Assembly (NCBI RefSeq): GCF_000002425.4
Contig: NC_037262.1
Span: forward strand, 9,998,129-10,062,128
Direction: 5' to 3'
From: Physcomitrium patens
Lineage: Eukaryota > Streptophyta > Bryopsida > Funariales > Funariaceae
Length of the DNA stretch: 64,000 bases
Shown: positions 1 to 11,087 of the stretch, in pieces
How the letters are laid out: each line of letters begins with the position of its first letter
Position numbering within the stretch: position 1 is the stretch's first letter
Made by a program: the position numbers and the translations under genes
The notes under the pieces: model-generated
Told to the model about the DNA's origin: nothing
The model's database searches: none
What the model saw: the letters and a program-made list of their open reading frames with translations, nothing else

Positions 1-2148
1 GTAGAAGCAATCATGTCTTGGGAGGTTCCAAAGACGGTTAGAGACGTACAATGCTTTCTTGGTTTTGCTAACTTCTATCGGATCTTCATCAAGAATTATT
101 CTCAAGTTGCTGCTCCTCTCACTCGATTAACATGCAAGGATAAGTTGGAATGGGGACCTTTGGCGGAGAAGGCGTTTCAAGATTTGAAGACAGCATTTAC
201 TACAACTCCAATTTTGGTACATCCAGACTTTACAAAGGCCTTCTATTTAGAAACTGATGCTTCAGATTTTACTTTGGGAGCTGTGCTTTCACAAATGAGT
301 GAAGATAAGAAGCTCCATCCAGTTGCATTCTATTCTCGAAAGTTCTCTGCTGCTGAAATCAATTATGAGATCCACGATAAGGAACTTCTTGCTATAGTGG
401 ATTCTTTCGAAGAATGGCGTCACTTTCTTGAAAGAGCTGCACATCCAGTAATCGTACATACGGATCACAAGAATTTGGAGTATTTCATGATGGCTCGAGT
501 TTTAAATCGACGTCAAGCTCGGTGGAATATGTCGCTATCTAGATTCGATTTTGTTATCACTTATCGACCTGGAAGGCAGCAAGGACTATCCGATGCTTTA
601 TCAAGGAGATCGTATCTTGCACCAAAGGCTGGAGAAGCAGCGTTTGATCAACAATGTACAACGTTATTGAAGCCAGAGAGATTTTAACTTTGTGCTACTA
701 TTGTATCATTTGATGCTGACTTCCTAAACCAGGTACGTGCTATGACCATTAAAGATTCAGTAGCCATTGATATCAAGCAACATACCAATGACGACAAGTT
801 CAAGGTGGAGGGAGATCTTTTATACTTTGAAGAGCGATTGTACATTCCAAAAGGACTAGCCCGACTTCGAGTTCTTCAATCTCGCCATGATTTTCCAGCT
901 GCGGGATATTTTGGATTCAAGAAGACCTTAGAGCTTATTTCCCGAGATTTTTGGTGGCCCCAAATGTGGAAGGATGTGAAAGATTTTGTCCTCTCTTGTG
1001 ACATCTGTTCAAGATCTAAGAATCCTCGGCATCGCCCTTATGGACTTCTACAGCCATTGCCAATTCCACGTCGACCATGGTCTTCAATTTCTATGGACTT
1101 CATCACGGACTTGCCATCATCAAACTCATTTGACAGCATCTTTGTCGTGGTAGATCGGCTTACGAAGATGGCACACTTTGTTCCTTGTAAGAAGACATCA
1201 TCCAGTGAAGTCACAGTAAGGCTCTTTCTCGATAATGTGTATCGATATCATGGACTACCAGATGATATCAAATCAGATCGAGGTACCCAATTCGTGTCAA
1301 AGTTTTGGAGATCTCTCTTTGGGATATTGAAGGTAGATATCAAGCTTTCTTCAGCTTTTCATCCTCAAACTGATGGCCAAACGGAACGGGTGAACCAAGT
1401 CTTGGAGCAGTACTTACGATGCAGCATCAACTATTAGCAAGACCATTGGACTACATATCTACCGCTAGTCGAGTTTGCATATAACATCATCCTCCATGCG
1501 TCGATTCAATAAACACCATTCTTTTCGAACTATAGGTATCATCCGAAGCTTGATTTATTGAGTCCGTGAACAAATAACAATCCAGCAGCTCAAGGATTTG
1601 CAAAGCAACTATCAGAGCTTCAAACTATGTTGAAGCTTCAATTACAATCCGCTCAAGAATCCTATAAGACGTCTGTAGATAGATTTCGGAATCTTGCACT
1701 TACTTTCAAAGTTGGAGACAAAGCTTGGCTTCTTCGACGAAATATCAAGACCAAGCGACAATGTGATAAGTTGGACTATCAAAGATTGGGACCATTTATC
1801 ATCCAAAAGCAAATTAATCCAGTGGCATACCGGCTGGAGTTACCGGCTTCTATGAAGGTACATCCAGTCTTTTATGTTTCTCTGTTGGAACCTTATCGAG
1901 AGTCATCTTTTCCTGGAAGAGTGCAATGTCCGCCACCTAGTATTGAAATCAAGAACCACAAAGAATACGAGGTTGAAAAGGTATTGGATTCACGGCGAAG
2001 GTGGCAAAAGTTAGAATATCTTGTTCATTGGTGTGGCTATGACATTAATGAGCGAACGTGGGAGCCAACTGAAAATCTTACGAATGCGCTACAAAAGGTA
2101 CAAGAGTTTCATCAACGACATCCCGATAAACCTAAATCAATTCGATGA
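1..2148 (+). pseudogene. Broken pol polyprotein of element 1: RT end, RNase H, integrase, chromodomain
   Basis: Pol makes and integrates the element's DNA. The first open part (13-687) has the RT-RNase H hinge (DVQCFLGFANFYRIF) and RNase H acidic positions in ETDASDF, EIHDKELLA and HTDHKNLEYF. A stop at 685 separates it from 742-1437, which has the integrase zinc-binding region and catalytic motifs MDFITDLP, SDRGTQFVS and TDGQTERVNQ. In the zinc motif the second His is Tyr (GYFGF where the young element has RHFGY), a C-to-T type change. Further stops at 1435 and near 1510 and 1567 precede 1627-2148, which ends in a chromodomain (EYEVEKVLD, EYLVHWCGYD, ERTWEPTENL). The chromodomain places the element among chromoviruses. 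The parallel frame in the element at 32511-39316 shows that all these pieces were once one protein. Confidence 0.93.
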
Positions 2149-2264
2149 TAGCTTCTTTCTGAAGCTTGTTCTCCCAACAATATAAGAAAAGGGGAGAGCA
2201 CCAGCAAAATTCATAATTGATGTAGTTATTTTCTCCAAGATAGATCGTAATTTGGTCTTTTGAT

Positions 2265-2618
2265 ATGGATAGCCAAGAGATAGATACTATGCCAGTCAGA
2301 GTATCGCAATCGAGTAGCTCACGAAGGCAACCCCGAGATGAAGAACTACATGTACCACGATAACGACGGAGGATACCGAGTAACCGATCACTGGTGATCG
2401 TATTTGAGATCGAGCCTACTTACGATGGTCAACTAGAAGGCGTATTTGCAGAACAATTTCACAATGAGGACACGGAAGTTGATGCTTGGTCAAAAGTCGA
2501 AGGCGTGGACCACTACCGTTTGCTTCAAGGATCGATGAACCACTTGCCTCGTGAACAACAGTTGGAGTTCATAGCAGAAGTTATGCGACAGATCTTCATT
2601 TTCTTGCGTTGGTACTGA
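2265..2618 (+). pseudogene. Extra frame (ORF3) between pol and the 3' LTR, element 1
   Basis: An ATG at 2265 opens 32 codons to a stop at 2361. The same frame then continues without interruption to a TGA at 2616. The C-terminal half aligns with the equivalent frame of the family-2 element at 38299-38721: GSMNHLPREQQLEF here against SPINHLRREQRSEY there. The N-terminal part is short, basic and Ser-rich (SSSSRRQPRDEEL against PSRRRNRDEDL). I recognise no domain. Its position after the chromodomain stop (117 bp later) and its presence in two diverged families argue that it was once a real gene rather than chance. Confidence 0.6.
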
Positions 2619-2650
2619 TCAACAACATTGCTTCTCAGAGACCTCGAAGC

Positions 2651-2665
2651 TAAAGGAGGGGGTGA
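2651..2665 (+). other. Polypurine tract before the 3' LTR of element 1
   Basis: A purine run (AAAGGAGGGGG) followed by TGA lies directly before the LTR start TGTTAGGG. This is where plus-strand priming is expected. The family-2 element has the same layout (AGAAGGGGGGGTAA before TGTCACGG). Confidence 0.75.
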
Positions 2666-2699
2666 TGTTAGGGACATATTCCTTAGAACTTTCTAGAGA

Positions 2700-2981
2700 G
2701 AAGTTTCTAGAACCTTCTAGAAAACAAGCCTCTTGAACCTTCTAGAAGAGAAGCCTCTGGAACTTTTCAGAGAGAAGTTTCTAGAAGCTTCTAGAAAGGA
2801 AGTCTCTGGAACCTTCTAGAAGAGAAGTTTCTAGAAGCTTCTAGAAAGGAATCCCCTGGAACTTTCTAGAAGCTTCCTAGTTAATAAAAGTAGCTCGAGA
2901 AGTTTCTAGAACCTTCTAGAAAGGAAGCCTCTGGAACCTTCTAGAAGCTTCCTAGTTAATAAAAGTAGCTCGAGAAGCTTC
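2700..2981 (+). promoter_or_regulatory. Dense array of heat-shock-element motifs in the LTR U3 region
   Basis: Alternating GAA and TTC triplets at exact 5-bp spacing form nine clusters: 2700-2722 (five units), 2735-2747 (three), 2774-2796 (five), 2809-2821 (three), 2824-2846 (five), 2859-2876 (four), 2899-2921 (five), 2934-2951 (four) and 2974-2981 (two). A typical core reads GAAGTTTCTAGAAGCTTC. Three or more such units form the classic heat-shock-factor binding site. The array lies directly upstream of the LTR TATA box, which suggests stress-driven transcription of the element. Binding itself is inference. Confidence 0.72.
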
Positions 2982-2992
2982 CTAAGTAGGAG

Positions 2993-3000
2993 TATATATA
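2993..3000 (+). promoter_or_regulatory. TATA box of the element 1 LTR
   Basis: TATATATA lies just downstream of the heat-shock-like array. It is preserved as CTATATATAC in the inverted solo LTR near 37852 and near 5213 in the degenerate copy. Confidence 0.65.
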
Positions 3001-3160
3001 GGGATCGAGGCTGAAGAGTTTTTCAGTCTCGACAACACATCTCTTGGAGTTCTAGCTCACCTTTCTGGTGTTGTTCTTGTACTCATCTGTTTAATCTAGT
3101 TCTGCCACTTCTTCTTGAACTTCTTGTTAGATTTCAAGTCTGTATTTTGTGTCCGTGACA

Positions 3161-3338
3161 AAAGGATATGGTTTGGTGTAGATGTTGAAGTAGCTCCAAC
3201 CATTTCTATATCTTCACTTCCTGCCAATCTTGTTGCTCCTTGTGGTGGTAAATTGAGTTGATGCATCACAAGTATTAACTTCCTCAATTGCTCTTGCATT
3301 TGTGCCATTGCATTCTTCATTTCAACAAGTTCTGCCAT
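3161..3338 (-). pseudogene. Truncated gag N-terminus, family-2 element
   Basis: On the minus strand the ATG at 3338 opens MAELVEMKNAMAQMQEQL, matching the gag start of the young element (33276). Fifty-nine codons survive before the element 1 LTR; the frame then runs on into the LTR to 3096. It is a fragment with no function. Confidence 0.85.
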
Positions 3339-3550
3339 GATAACACGTAAAAAAGAGAAGATGTCTAATATCGCTCAAGACAAATAGAAGAGAGGACTTG
3401 AGAACAAAGAAAATACTAAGGACAATATCAGTTTAGAAGAGGGTAATCCACAACTTCTAATATGCTTATATCTTATCAAGAAAAAGGCATAATCCACTCT
3501 TAATCAAGATTAGACAAAGCTCTGATATTGTAGGTATACTCTTGTCAATC

Positions 3551-4103
3551 TGTCAAGGACAAGAACTCGATAAAAAAACAATCCTGATAAGTGAGCCTTC
3601 ACCCAAAGAAAGGTAACAATAAATAAGAATGTATATTGAAAGAGAAATTAGAATGGCTATTGCCAAATGAAAAAAAAACTAGAGACCCTCGAAACTAGAC
3701 TAGAAGCAAGAAAGGAATTGACAAGAGTGAAGAAGCCTTCACTCTTGTCTCTATATATACTATCTAACTAGGCGCTACAGGGTGACATTCTATAGGACCT
3801 CCAATATGTGTTGACTTTGTAGGACACATGCCTTGACTTACAAGGCAAGTTTTTCTACGTGTAGACCATATAGTTAGTTTGATCTTCAAGCTAACAACAT
3901 GTGTGGCACATGGCCAACTTATTGACTACGTTTCTAATCCAAAAAGTCAATTAAAGACACCTATGAAGTCAATGCAACGTCTATGAAGCTTTTAGGAAGC
4001 TTCTATATTAAATACCATAGAATTAACTTACTTTTACCTACTTTTACTTATTTCTACCTATTTGTATATGTAATTATTAGCTTACATGAATATGTCCGTG
4101 ACA
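3551..4103 (-). repeat. Family-2 LTR, reverse orientation (553 bp)
   Basis: Its minus strand starts TGTCACGGACATATTCATG and ends CTTGACA. It is readily alignable over its whole length with the LTRs at 32511-33064 and 38763-39316. GAATAT and AAGTTAATTCTATGG blocks are shared. Confidence 0.9.
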
Positions 4104-5056
4104 GTAATACTCCATAAGCATATATAAGGATATAGAATTTTTTTTTATCATATTATGGAGGTTTTTGGAACTTAAGACTTATATATTTGGTTTGATTACT
4201 CTTAAAAGTGTTATATATATAAACTTAGTCTTTCTTATGATAAGACTTAATTGAGCAATTATTGGCAACTTGAAATCCATTGCTTTTTTGAGGCAAATTC
4301 TCTCTACCTTGACAACGTCTTGATAATATATCTCATAATCTTTATTGACTTCTAGCTTGATATGTGTTGTAAAAATCAAATTATAATAATGATATACTCT
4401 AATTCACTTAGTGATAATTCAAGATTCTAATTGACATGAAGTATTTAAGTTTCTTGTAATCTATATATACACTCACCAAATAAGAGATGCCTTCAAGAAA
4501 GTGGAACCATTTTTAGAAAGAATCCATGATGGCAAGTAACTCTTTATTATCGATTTCATAGTTGATTATTGTTGCTAAATTTTTTCTTAAATAGAATGTA
4601 ATTAGGTGAAGTTTGTCATCTTCTCCGTATTGCGAGAAGATTACTCTCAATGCTAAGTATGAGGCATTTTTTTCTATAAAATAGGACTTGTTAAAATCTG
4701 AATCTAAATGGTCATATACAGTTCTTCATTCTACTTCGACAAAGTCTCTATCTTGATCGTCAATGCTTCAAGAGCATTAATAATAGAATCTAACTTGATC
4801 TCTTTGGAATTTATCATTTTGATTTTTTTACTTTTTGTCATAGAAAATCAGAGAAACAGAGGCATTCAAAAGAAAAAAAACCTAATCAATGGTATAAAGA
4901 AAAAAACCAAAAGAATATTAAGAAAAGAAAAATATTAGTCTAGGGTTGGATAATCCGCAACCTCTAGAATGATAAAGTACTTCCAAAAAGAGGAGTAATT
5001 CACTCTCTGTCAAAAAAAACAACTTCTAATATTTTTTTATGGCAGTTTTGATAAAC
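4104..5056 (-). mobile_element. Decayed reverse gypsy element: RNase H and gag fragments
   Basis: The minus strand between about 4720 and 4450 reads through RNase H-like sequence (YGEDDKLHLITFY, INYEIDNKELLAIMDSF) with frame breaks. Between about 4850 and 4700 it has a gag-like N-terminus (MTKSKKIKMINSKEIKLDS). A leader follows, leading into the LTR at 5057-5508. Protease and reverse transcriptase are missing between gag and RNase H, so the element is internally deleted. The stretch 4130-4330 recurs at 15430-15600. Confidence 0.6.
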
Positions 5057-5508
5057 TGTTAGAGACCATATACAAGACAAGAATTCAAGACCAACAAATA
5101 GAATTAACTTCACATTAGAACAATAATTGGATACAAGGCAAGAAGGTCCTAGTTAGATGACAAGAAATGAATTGTCGAAACTGAGAATCTCCTCAATCTT
5201 GACTCCTATATATAGTAGGTTCTAAAAAACTTTTTAAAAAATTTCTATGAGGTTTGGAAAAAAAGCAAGCCTAAGATCCTTCTTTAGTAATTTCCTAAAT
5301 CATCTAAAGCCTCTTGGAACCTTTGAAGATCTCCTATGACCTTTTTAAACTAACTTAGAATCACTTAGAATCTTTTAGAACCTTCTTAGAATCTATAAGA
5401 ATCTTCTAGAATTTTTTAGAATCTTCTAAGATCTTCAAGAACCTTCTTAGAACCTTTTAGAATCTCCTAAAACCTTCTTGAACCTTCTTTAGTTGTATAT
5501 TTGTGACA
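5057..5508 (-). repeat. Degenerate family-1-type LTR, reverse orientation
   Basis: Its minus strand begins TGTCACAAATATAC and ends GTCTCTAACA. The block CAATCTTGACTCCTATATAT corresponds to CAGCCTCGACTCCTATATAT of the solo LTR near 37841. It keeps many TTCTAGAA-like and TTAGAA units, degraded. No clean target duplication is visible. Confidence 0.7.
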
Positions 5509-5539
5509 AACAACCTTCTTGAAGTATGATCTTATACCT

Positions 5540-5820
5540 TATTTTTCAATTAATAAAAGAACATTGGAATTATTATAGGTGCTTGGTTTTGTGCCTTAGA
5601 GTCTGATTTTGATCTTGATTCACAACCAATCCTCTTGAAGTATCAATTTTTGATATCTTGAGGTTATTTTTACTACAAACTATTCTTAATTCTTTTTTAA
5701 AGTTTCTTATATCATTTATTTTTCTATTATATTTTTTTTTCTTCATTTATGGCTATATAAAATAAATAGAAGTTTTATTATAAAAAGAAAATATTAATAC
5801 AAAAAGATTTTATTATCTTT
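5540..5820. repeat. Dispersed repeat, second copy at about 24590-24880
   Basis: Shared blocks in the same order include GTGCCTTAGAGTCTGATTTT / GTACCTTAGAGTCTAAATTT, then TTATGGCTATATAAAATAAA / TTATGGCTGTACAAAATAAG, then a TAGAAGTTTAT(T) block. I cannot name the family. It is probably an LTR edge, because both copies lie beside other retroelement debris. Confidence 0.6.
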
Positions 5821-6740
5821 CCATCTTTTATTCATATTTTATTAGTATATCTTTCAATTGGACTCTTTTATAATTAAATTCATATTTTTATATTTTATAA
5901 TGTAATTATATTATAATATAACATTATTTGATACTAATCATAAAATATGAAGTAGCTACATAACATCTATATTTGTAGACATACATGGATAATGGATAAA
6001 TAGAAGAAAAAAAAATTAAAGTGCAAGTTAGATACTTATGTTACAAATTTATTCTTTAAAAGTTGATGTTTCATCATATTTTCAATTCATTTTTATCCAC
6101 GGTTTAGATTTAATAGAAAATTAACATGTTATGACTTAAAATTCTACACTTTGATTTATTAAATATCACAAACTTACAAAGAAGTTTTTAAAATTTTTAA
6201 AAAATCGTTTACATTACATTAAATTTTTCTAAAATATTTTTAGAACTTAATAAAAGAAAATCAAAGTATTTATGAAAGAAGTAATAGTATATTTGTCACA
6301 ATTATAGATTTTTATGATTTTTTTAATACTCTTTAAACTTAAATGTCATGTATGAGCAATTGTAATTATAGAAGCTATATTTCAATATCTATGGAAGATA
6401 TTAATAATAAAATTTAAAATTTATTTCAAAAAGTTATGCAAATATAAGTAAATAAGCATAATAATTTTATTATAATATCATTTCTACAAGTTTATAGAAA
6501 CCAAAGATAAACATGGTAAATTTTTTTTATGGTACTAGATTAAGATTTTGAAGATTTTTACAAAAAATTAAGTTTTTCTAATACCTATACTTATCTGAAT
6601 ATATTTTGATGGTATTACTTAAGTAGATTTTATAAATAAAATTTTATTTGAAAGTACTCTCTTTTAATTTTTACTATTAATAAAAATAGATTTAAAGCTA
6701 TTATATGATCTTAATATATTTTTAGAGGTATTTATTATAA
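5821..6740. other. AT-rich tract, no feature recognised
   Basis: There are no long frames and no LTR or RNA signatures, only A/T runs. It is probably eroded transposon sequence, but nothing supports a specific call. Confidence 0.5.
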
Positions 6741-6749
6741 TATTTGAAA

Positions 6750-7700
6750 ATATCAACCAAAAATGAGTAGCAAAAATCAAAATTTAATCTTTTTGATAAT
6801 GATCATGTTTTATTGCTAGATGCATTGCTAAATTTTAAAAACTCAAATACAATGTGGATTGGAATACCAAAGCCTTAATTAATCAATTTTAATATGGGTT
6901 GAAAGATAACGTAAAGGACTTATTATCAATAACATCAAAAACTAATTTATTAGAGTAATTTATTACAAAAGTAATTGTATGTGATAATTAGCTATTTGAA
7001 AGATGTCAATAGCAATGATTTGGTTAGATAGGAGCAAATCCAGCTATAGCATTTATTTATAAAATTATATAAAATTATTCATTAAGATTTGAACTCATTA
7101 AAATTAATACTATTTAATTTAAGTAATTAATTATAAAAGAATAAAATAGATATTAACTTAAAAATTTATATTTGTATTGTAAGAAATTAGGTCACAAGAT
7201 ATAAGATTATTGTATAAAATCATATGGATTTAGAATTCAAGGCATAAATTCAAAGATAAAAAGGTTGAAAAACAAAGTAGTTTGATTGTAGTGAAAACCT
7301 TGCAACTAGATAATTCTACACTTCAACCATCAAATACAAGTCTTATAATACCACTAAATCCTATACCTTATTTTAAATTTTTTATTTGGATTAAAACACA
7401 AATGTGTGAATTTTTAGTCAAATTTCTTTTAGATATTAGAACCTCAATATGTTTTATGGACAAAGATTTTTTAATACATCATAATTTGGTACTTATAAAT
7501 AAAAGTTGTTTTGCACCATTGGAGGCAATTTATGGTCGATAACTTGTATCTAGAGGTATTGTTGAAGAAACTAATCTACTAAAGGTGGTACTAGAAAATC
7601 AAATATCAAAGATTGTTTTTGAATATCATTTAATAACCTTCAAATCATGTGGTATTTAATCTTTTTTGGTTTAAATTTTATAATCTTGATATTGTTTAGA
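6750..7700 (+). pseudogene. Fossil gypsy gag zinc knuckle and protease
   Basis: Near 7165-7215 the frame LYCKKLGHK, a stop, then DYC matches a CCHC zinc knuckle of a gag protein with its first Cys lost. At 7282-7542 an open stretch reads IPYFKFFIWIKTQMCEFL, then FLLDIRTSICFMDKDFL, which aligns with the retropepsin region [15 protein letters not shown] of the young element. The catalytic DSG has become DIR, so it cannot be active. Confidence 0.55.
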
Positions 7701-8060
7701 GATTGAAAAATGTTTCATCACAATCAAATTTTTAAATAAGTAAGTAATTTTGACCTTTATTTATGGAAGCCAAAGCTTTTATGTGAGCCACTGAGAAAAA
7801 TATGACATTTGTTTTTATACAATACCAATGACACATCAATAATACTATCTTTACAAATCATCTTTAATCTTATTAATATATTTTTTTAATATTCTAATCT
7901 TAATTTAAGATTCTTTAATCTTTTTGTAATAAATAATAATCATTTTGATTCTTTTTTATTTAATAGCTATCTCTTCTTCAATAATCTTTGAATTTTTTCT
8001 AAATTCATGTCTTTAGTAATAAATGAAATTTAAAAATTAAATGCTATAAATTGTAATTAA
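7701..8060. other. AT-rich tract, no feature recognised
   Basis: Probably the decayed continuation of the preceding element. I see no surviving reverse transcriptase motif. Confidence 0.4.
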
Positions 8061-8069
8061 AATAAAATA

Positions 8070-8500
8070 TATAAATTCTATAGGACCTTCAGCACATTGT
8101 CATATGGCATGATTTTTTATTTGAGAATACACTAGATATCTAGCTGTAGAGAATTTAGCTTTAACTTATTGATCAAGGTCCAATAAGTATTTATTCCTAT
8201 TATAAAAGATAAATAAATATAACAATAAAGAAAGATAATTTAATGATAAAAGTCTTTTATATTTAAGAAAGTTTGTATACAAGGCTTTCTAAAGCATATT
8301 TTAATTTGTGAAAAAAGTTTTTTATATGTGCTTTATGAGCCCAAATTCTACGACTTTGTGAAACTAATGCTATACAATAGATTTTAGAGGTAGAAAAAAA
8401 AACTCTTAATTGTATAATTTCTAAATTAATTCATTGTAGGTGTTTGTAATTTAATTTAACTTACTATCTTTCAAACAATGGTTACCAATATTAATTGATA

Positions 8501-8540
<40 letters not shown>

Positions 8541-9370
8541 TTAATTATTAATTTTAATATAGATATATAAATATAAATAATATTAATAATTTATTGATTC
8601 ACTTTAGATTATAAAAGTTATTTTTTATATAGAAAAAAGAAAAGAAAATAATATAAAAATAAAAATAGAATAAAAGTAAAAAATAAAATAAAAGAAAAAA
8701 TAAAGAAAAAATTAAAATAAATTAAAGATTGGAAGTTAAAATTTGAGTTAAGATTAAGTCAAAAGTTAGAAGGTGCAGAATAAAAAGAAAGAAAACAAGG
8801 TAAAGATGAAAAGAACTTACCTCAACTGTGCTCTACTTGATGGCATCAGACCCCTTTCTATTCCAAAATTTTTCTAAAAATTTGAATTACGTCCAAATCT
8901 AATGATTCTTAGTTATTTGAAAATCTAACTTTAAGATTCTACTGCTTCAAAAATCTTTTTAGCAATCCGATACTTGAACAACAAAGAATAATTTGACCTT
9001 AGCCTTCAAAGCTCAAATGACCTTGAAAGAGAAATCCTAATCCTTAATAAGGCCTCAGGTAGCCTCCTTGAAGCCTATTGGGCATGGCCTTCAATCAATA
9101 GGAATGAAGTTTCCTATTCCTTGCCTTCATCCAACCATGCCTTACTTTCATCCCTCGTAATAAGCCTCCTATTAGTTAATATTTTCTTTTTTAGACTCTA
9201 ATCTCCTCTCAAGGCTTTATACTAAATATTTAGGTCTTACAATTTTTTTTTAAAATTATATAATCAAAAAAGATAAAACTCAAAATAAAATTTCTTAAAT
9301 CCACTCTCTTTAAATTAATCTATTAATCATTCTAACATATATCTAGATTTATTAACATATAATATATTTT
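8070..9370 (+). repeat. Family-4 repeat, copy 1 (LTR-like, about 1.3 kb)
   Basis: The start (ATACACTAGATATCTAGCTG, then TAGAGAATTTAGCTTTAAC) matches the start of the copy at about 18150. The 3' part (AAGGCCTCAGGTAGCCTCCT, then TGAAGCCTATTGG) matches 19010-19060. A reverse copy lies at about 14400-15430. The ends are eroded. The size and the insertion of one copy inside a pol gene suggest a long solo LTR. Confidence 0.55.
8500..8541. repeat. (TAT)n microsatellite
   Basis: About fourteen uninterrupted ATT/TTA units. Confidence 0.95.
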
Positions 9371-9386
9371 TACTAATTTTTACATA

Positions 9387-9738
9387 CTATAAATTTTTCC
9401 AGTATGATAACGTCATCGATAAATAATTCTCCATGCAATAAGACATCATTGATAGGCTGATTATGCAATATATTGGATAAATGGGACATGTGGTCTGCAT
9501 TGGCATGTTTATTTTATGGTCTGATATTGATAGTGAAGTTAAATTCTTAAAGTAGTAACATCCATTGACCAATGCATCCACTCAATTGAGGTTTATTAAC
9601 CATATACTTAAGAGCATTGTGATTGACATGAAATACAAAGTTATAACCAAGCAAATAATACCAAAAAATTTTAACAGAATAAATCATGCTCAAAGCTTTC
9701 CGTTTAGTTGTAGTATAATTTTGTTTACTTGTAATCAA
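9387..9738 (-). pseudogene. Gypsy RNase H fragment
   Basis: The minus strand reads NYTTTKRKALSMIYSVKIFW, then YYLLGYNFVFHVNHNALKYM, then VNKPQLSGCIGQWMLLL. These are the hallmarks of an LTR-retrotransposon RNase H: the E/K-alanine-leucine helix, the HxDHxAL motif (here HVNHNAL, Asp lost) and the NKPQLSGRIARW-type end. A frameshift near 9560 separates the terminal part. The loss of the acidic residue makes it inactive. Confidence 0.8.
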
Positions 9739-9739
9739 T

Positions 9740-11087
9740 TATTGACTAGCATATGGTCTTGTCCTTCAAAATTATTACACCAAATATTGGGGCGCATATT
9801 GATCAGTTTACGCCTCTTCTCCTTATCTTTTATCAAATTAACATTCAATTCGTCCATCTTCTTTGTCAATGTTAACAACAAGGCATAATTTTGATCCTTC
9901 AAAATTATTTCATTAGATAACTCTTTTGTAGGTACTCGTTTTTGATATAGAAGGTATGACAAATATGAAACTATTACTATTAGTAGTATAGCCTGTAATG
10001 GAATAAAATTAATTATTTTCTATAGATTAGCACTAAGATTTGTATCATAATCAATCATTCTTAGATGAAATCATCATGGCTCCTGTGGTTAGGAATTCAT
10101 TATAATGACATTCTTTCCAAACTTTAGTTCAATCAAGTGAAGAAGCAATAGTAGCTAATTGAGACTCGTTTACAAATATCTTCAATTCTAGTGGATATAA
10201 TCCATTAACCAATATAGACAAAACAAACGAATTTGATATTTGGTTATTTTGCCATTTATAAAAGATATTTGCTACTTAGCCATAATATTACTGCATCACT
10301 TCTTCTGATAACATTCTACTATTCATTAACCTTTTCTTGAGATATTTTTAAAATCCAATTGGTCGAAAATAGATTAAAAAGATGTTTTTTAATGCCTCCC
10401 AATTAAGGAACTAGTCCACAGGTTGGCCATTATACCATTCAAATTCTGTATTTTTTAAGGTCGCTGACAGCCATTTCAACCAAATATCTTCAGTTCTACC
10501 ATTATTGGCTATACATACAATTAAAAATTAAGACAAATATTGATCTGGATCTGTACCTGAAAAACCTCTAAAAGTAAATAATGGAGCTATATTAGTTGTG
10601 CAATCACCTATTGCACCCAATTGAATCGCAATTGTAACTGTTGGGTCCTCTGCTGCCATTGAAGATGTCAATGTTCTACTTAATTTCTTATTAAAATAAA
10701 TATTATCTTCTCGAGATAACTTTTTTGGACTTTTCAGCCTACTCAATTTGCTATTATTATCTATAAATAATTTTATTAGTTGAATTAGAAGTAAAAACAA
10801 TGGAATTTGAAACACACTAAATTGGTTCTTATTGGCAAGCAATTTATGCCATTCTAAAGAACCAATCTTACTAGAATTAGCTGTATCTACTATTAGAAAA
10901 GTATCCAATGGAGTATCCAATCTTTCTGTGCCTCTTTCATTTGAGTTAACGAATTCAAGAGATATGCTGAATAGATGATAGAATTTCTTACGAGTATTCT
11001 TGATAGTTTTTTTAATGATATATATGTTTGAAATATTAATGGTTTTTCAGGTTCTTGGTATGCTCGGATATCTCGATAGGCATGCAA
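9740..11087 (-). pseudogene. Gypsy gag fragment with decayed zinc knuckle
   Basis: The minus strand carries a capsid-like segment (PLFTFRGFSGTDPDQYLS at the end of 10528-10920, then blocks such as WLSATLKNTEFEWYNGQPVD and LSILVNGLYPLELKIFVN). A Lys-rich coil and a broken CCHC knuckle (IWCNNFEGQDHMLVNN, two of the four ligands lost) end near 9740. Stops interrupt the frame at several points. The knuckle is followed almost at once by RNase H, so protease and RT were deleted. Confidence 0.75.

Larger units (their letters stand above)
1..3160 (+). mobile_element. Ty3/gypsy chromovirus, element 1 (3' part; 5' part outside window)
   Basis: From left to right this holds the end of reverse transcriptase, RNase H, integrase, a chromodomain, a small extra reading frame, a polypurine tract and a 3' LTR ending in TGTCCGTGACA. 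It interrupts the gag of a reverse-oriented family-2 element, whose sequence starts at 3161, so AAAGG (3161-3165) should be one copy of its target duplication. The partner copy would lie left of the window. Three in-frame stops in pol and one in the extra frame show that it is no longer coding-competent. Confidence 0.93.
2666..3160 (+). repeat. 3' LTR of element 1 (family-1 LTR, 495 bp)
   Basis: The LTR starts TGTTAGGGACA and ends TGTCCGTGACA, nearly perfect terminal inverted repeats. A TATA box lies at 2993-3000. The downstream part (about 3005-3160) matches the inverted solo LTR at 37700-38124 and a degenerate copy at 5057-5508. The upstream half is made of tandem-like TTCTAGAA units, annotated separately. 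Confidence 0.9.
3161..4103 (-). mobile_element. 5' end of a reverse-oriented family-2 chromovirus, cut by element 1
   Basis: Reading the minus strand gives an LTR (4103 to 3551), an untranslated leader with a tRNA-primer-like site (ATATCAGAGC), then the start of gag, which breaks off exactly where element 1 begins. The rest should lie left of the window. GTAAT at 4104-4108 is the expected flank of the LTR. Confidence 0.88.
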
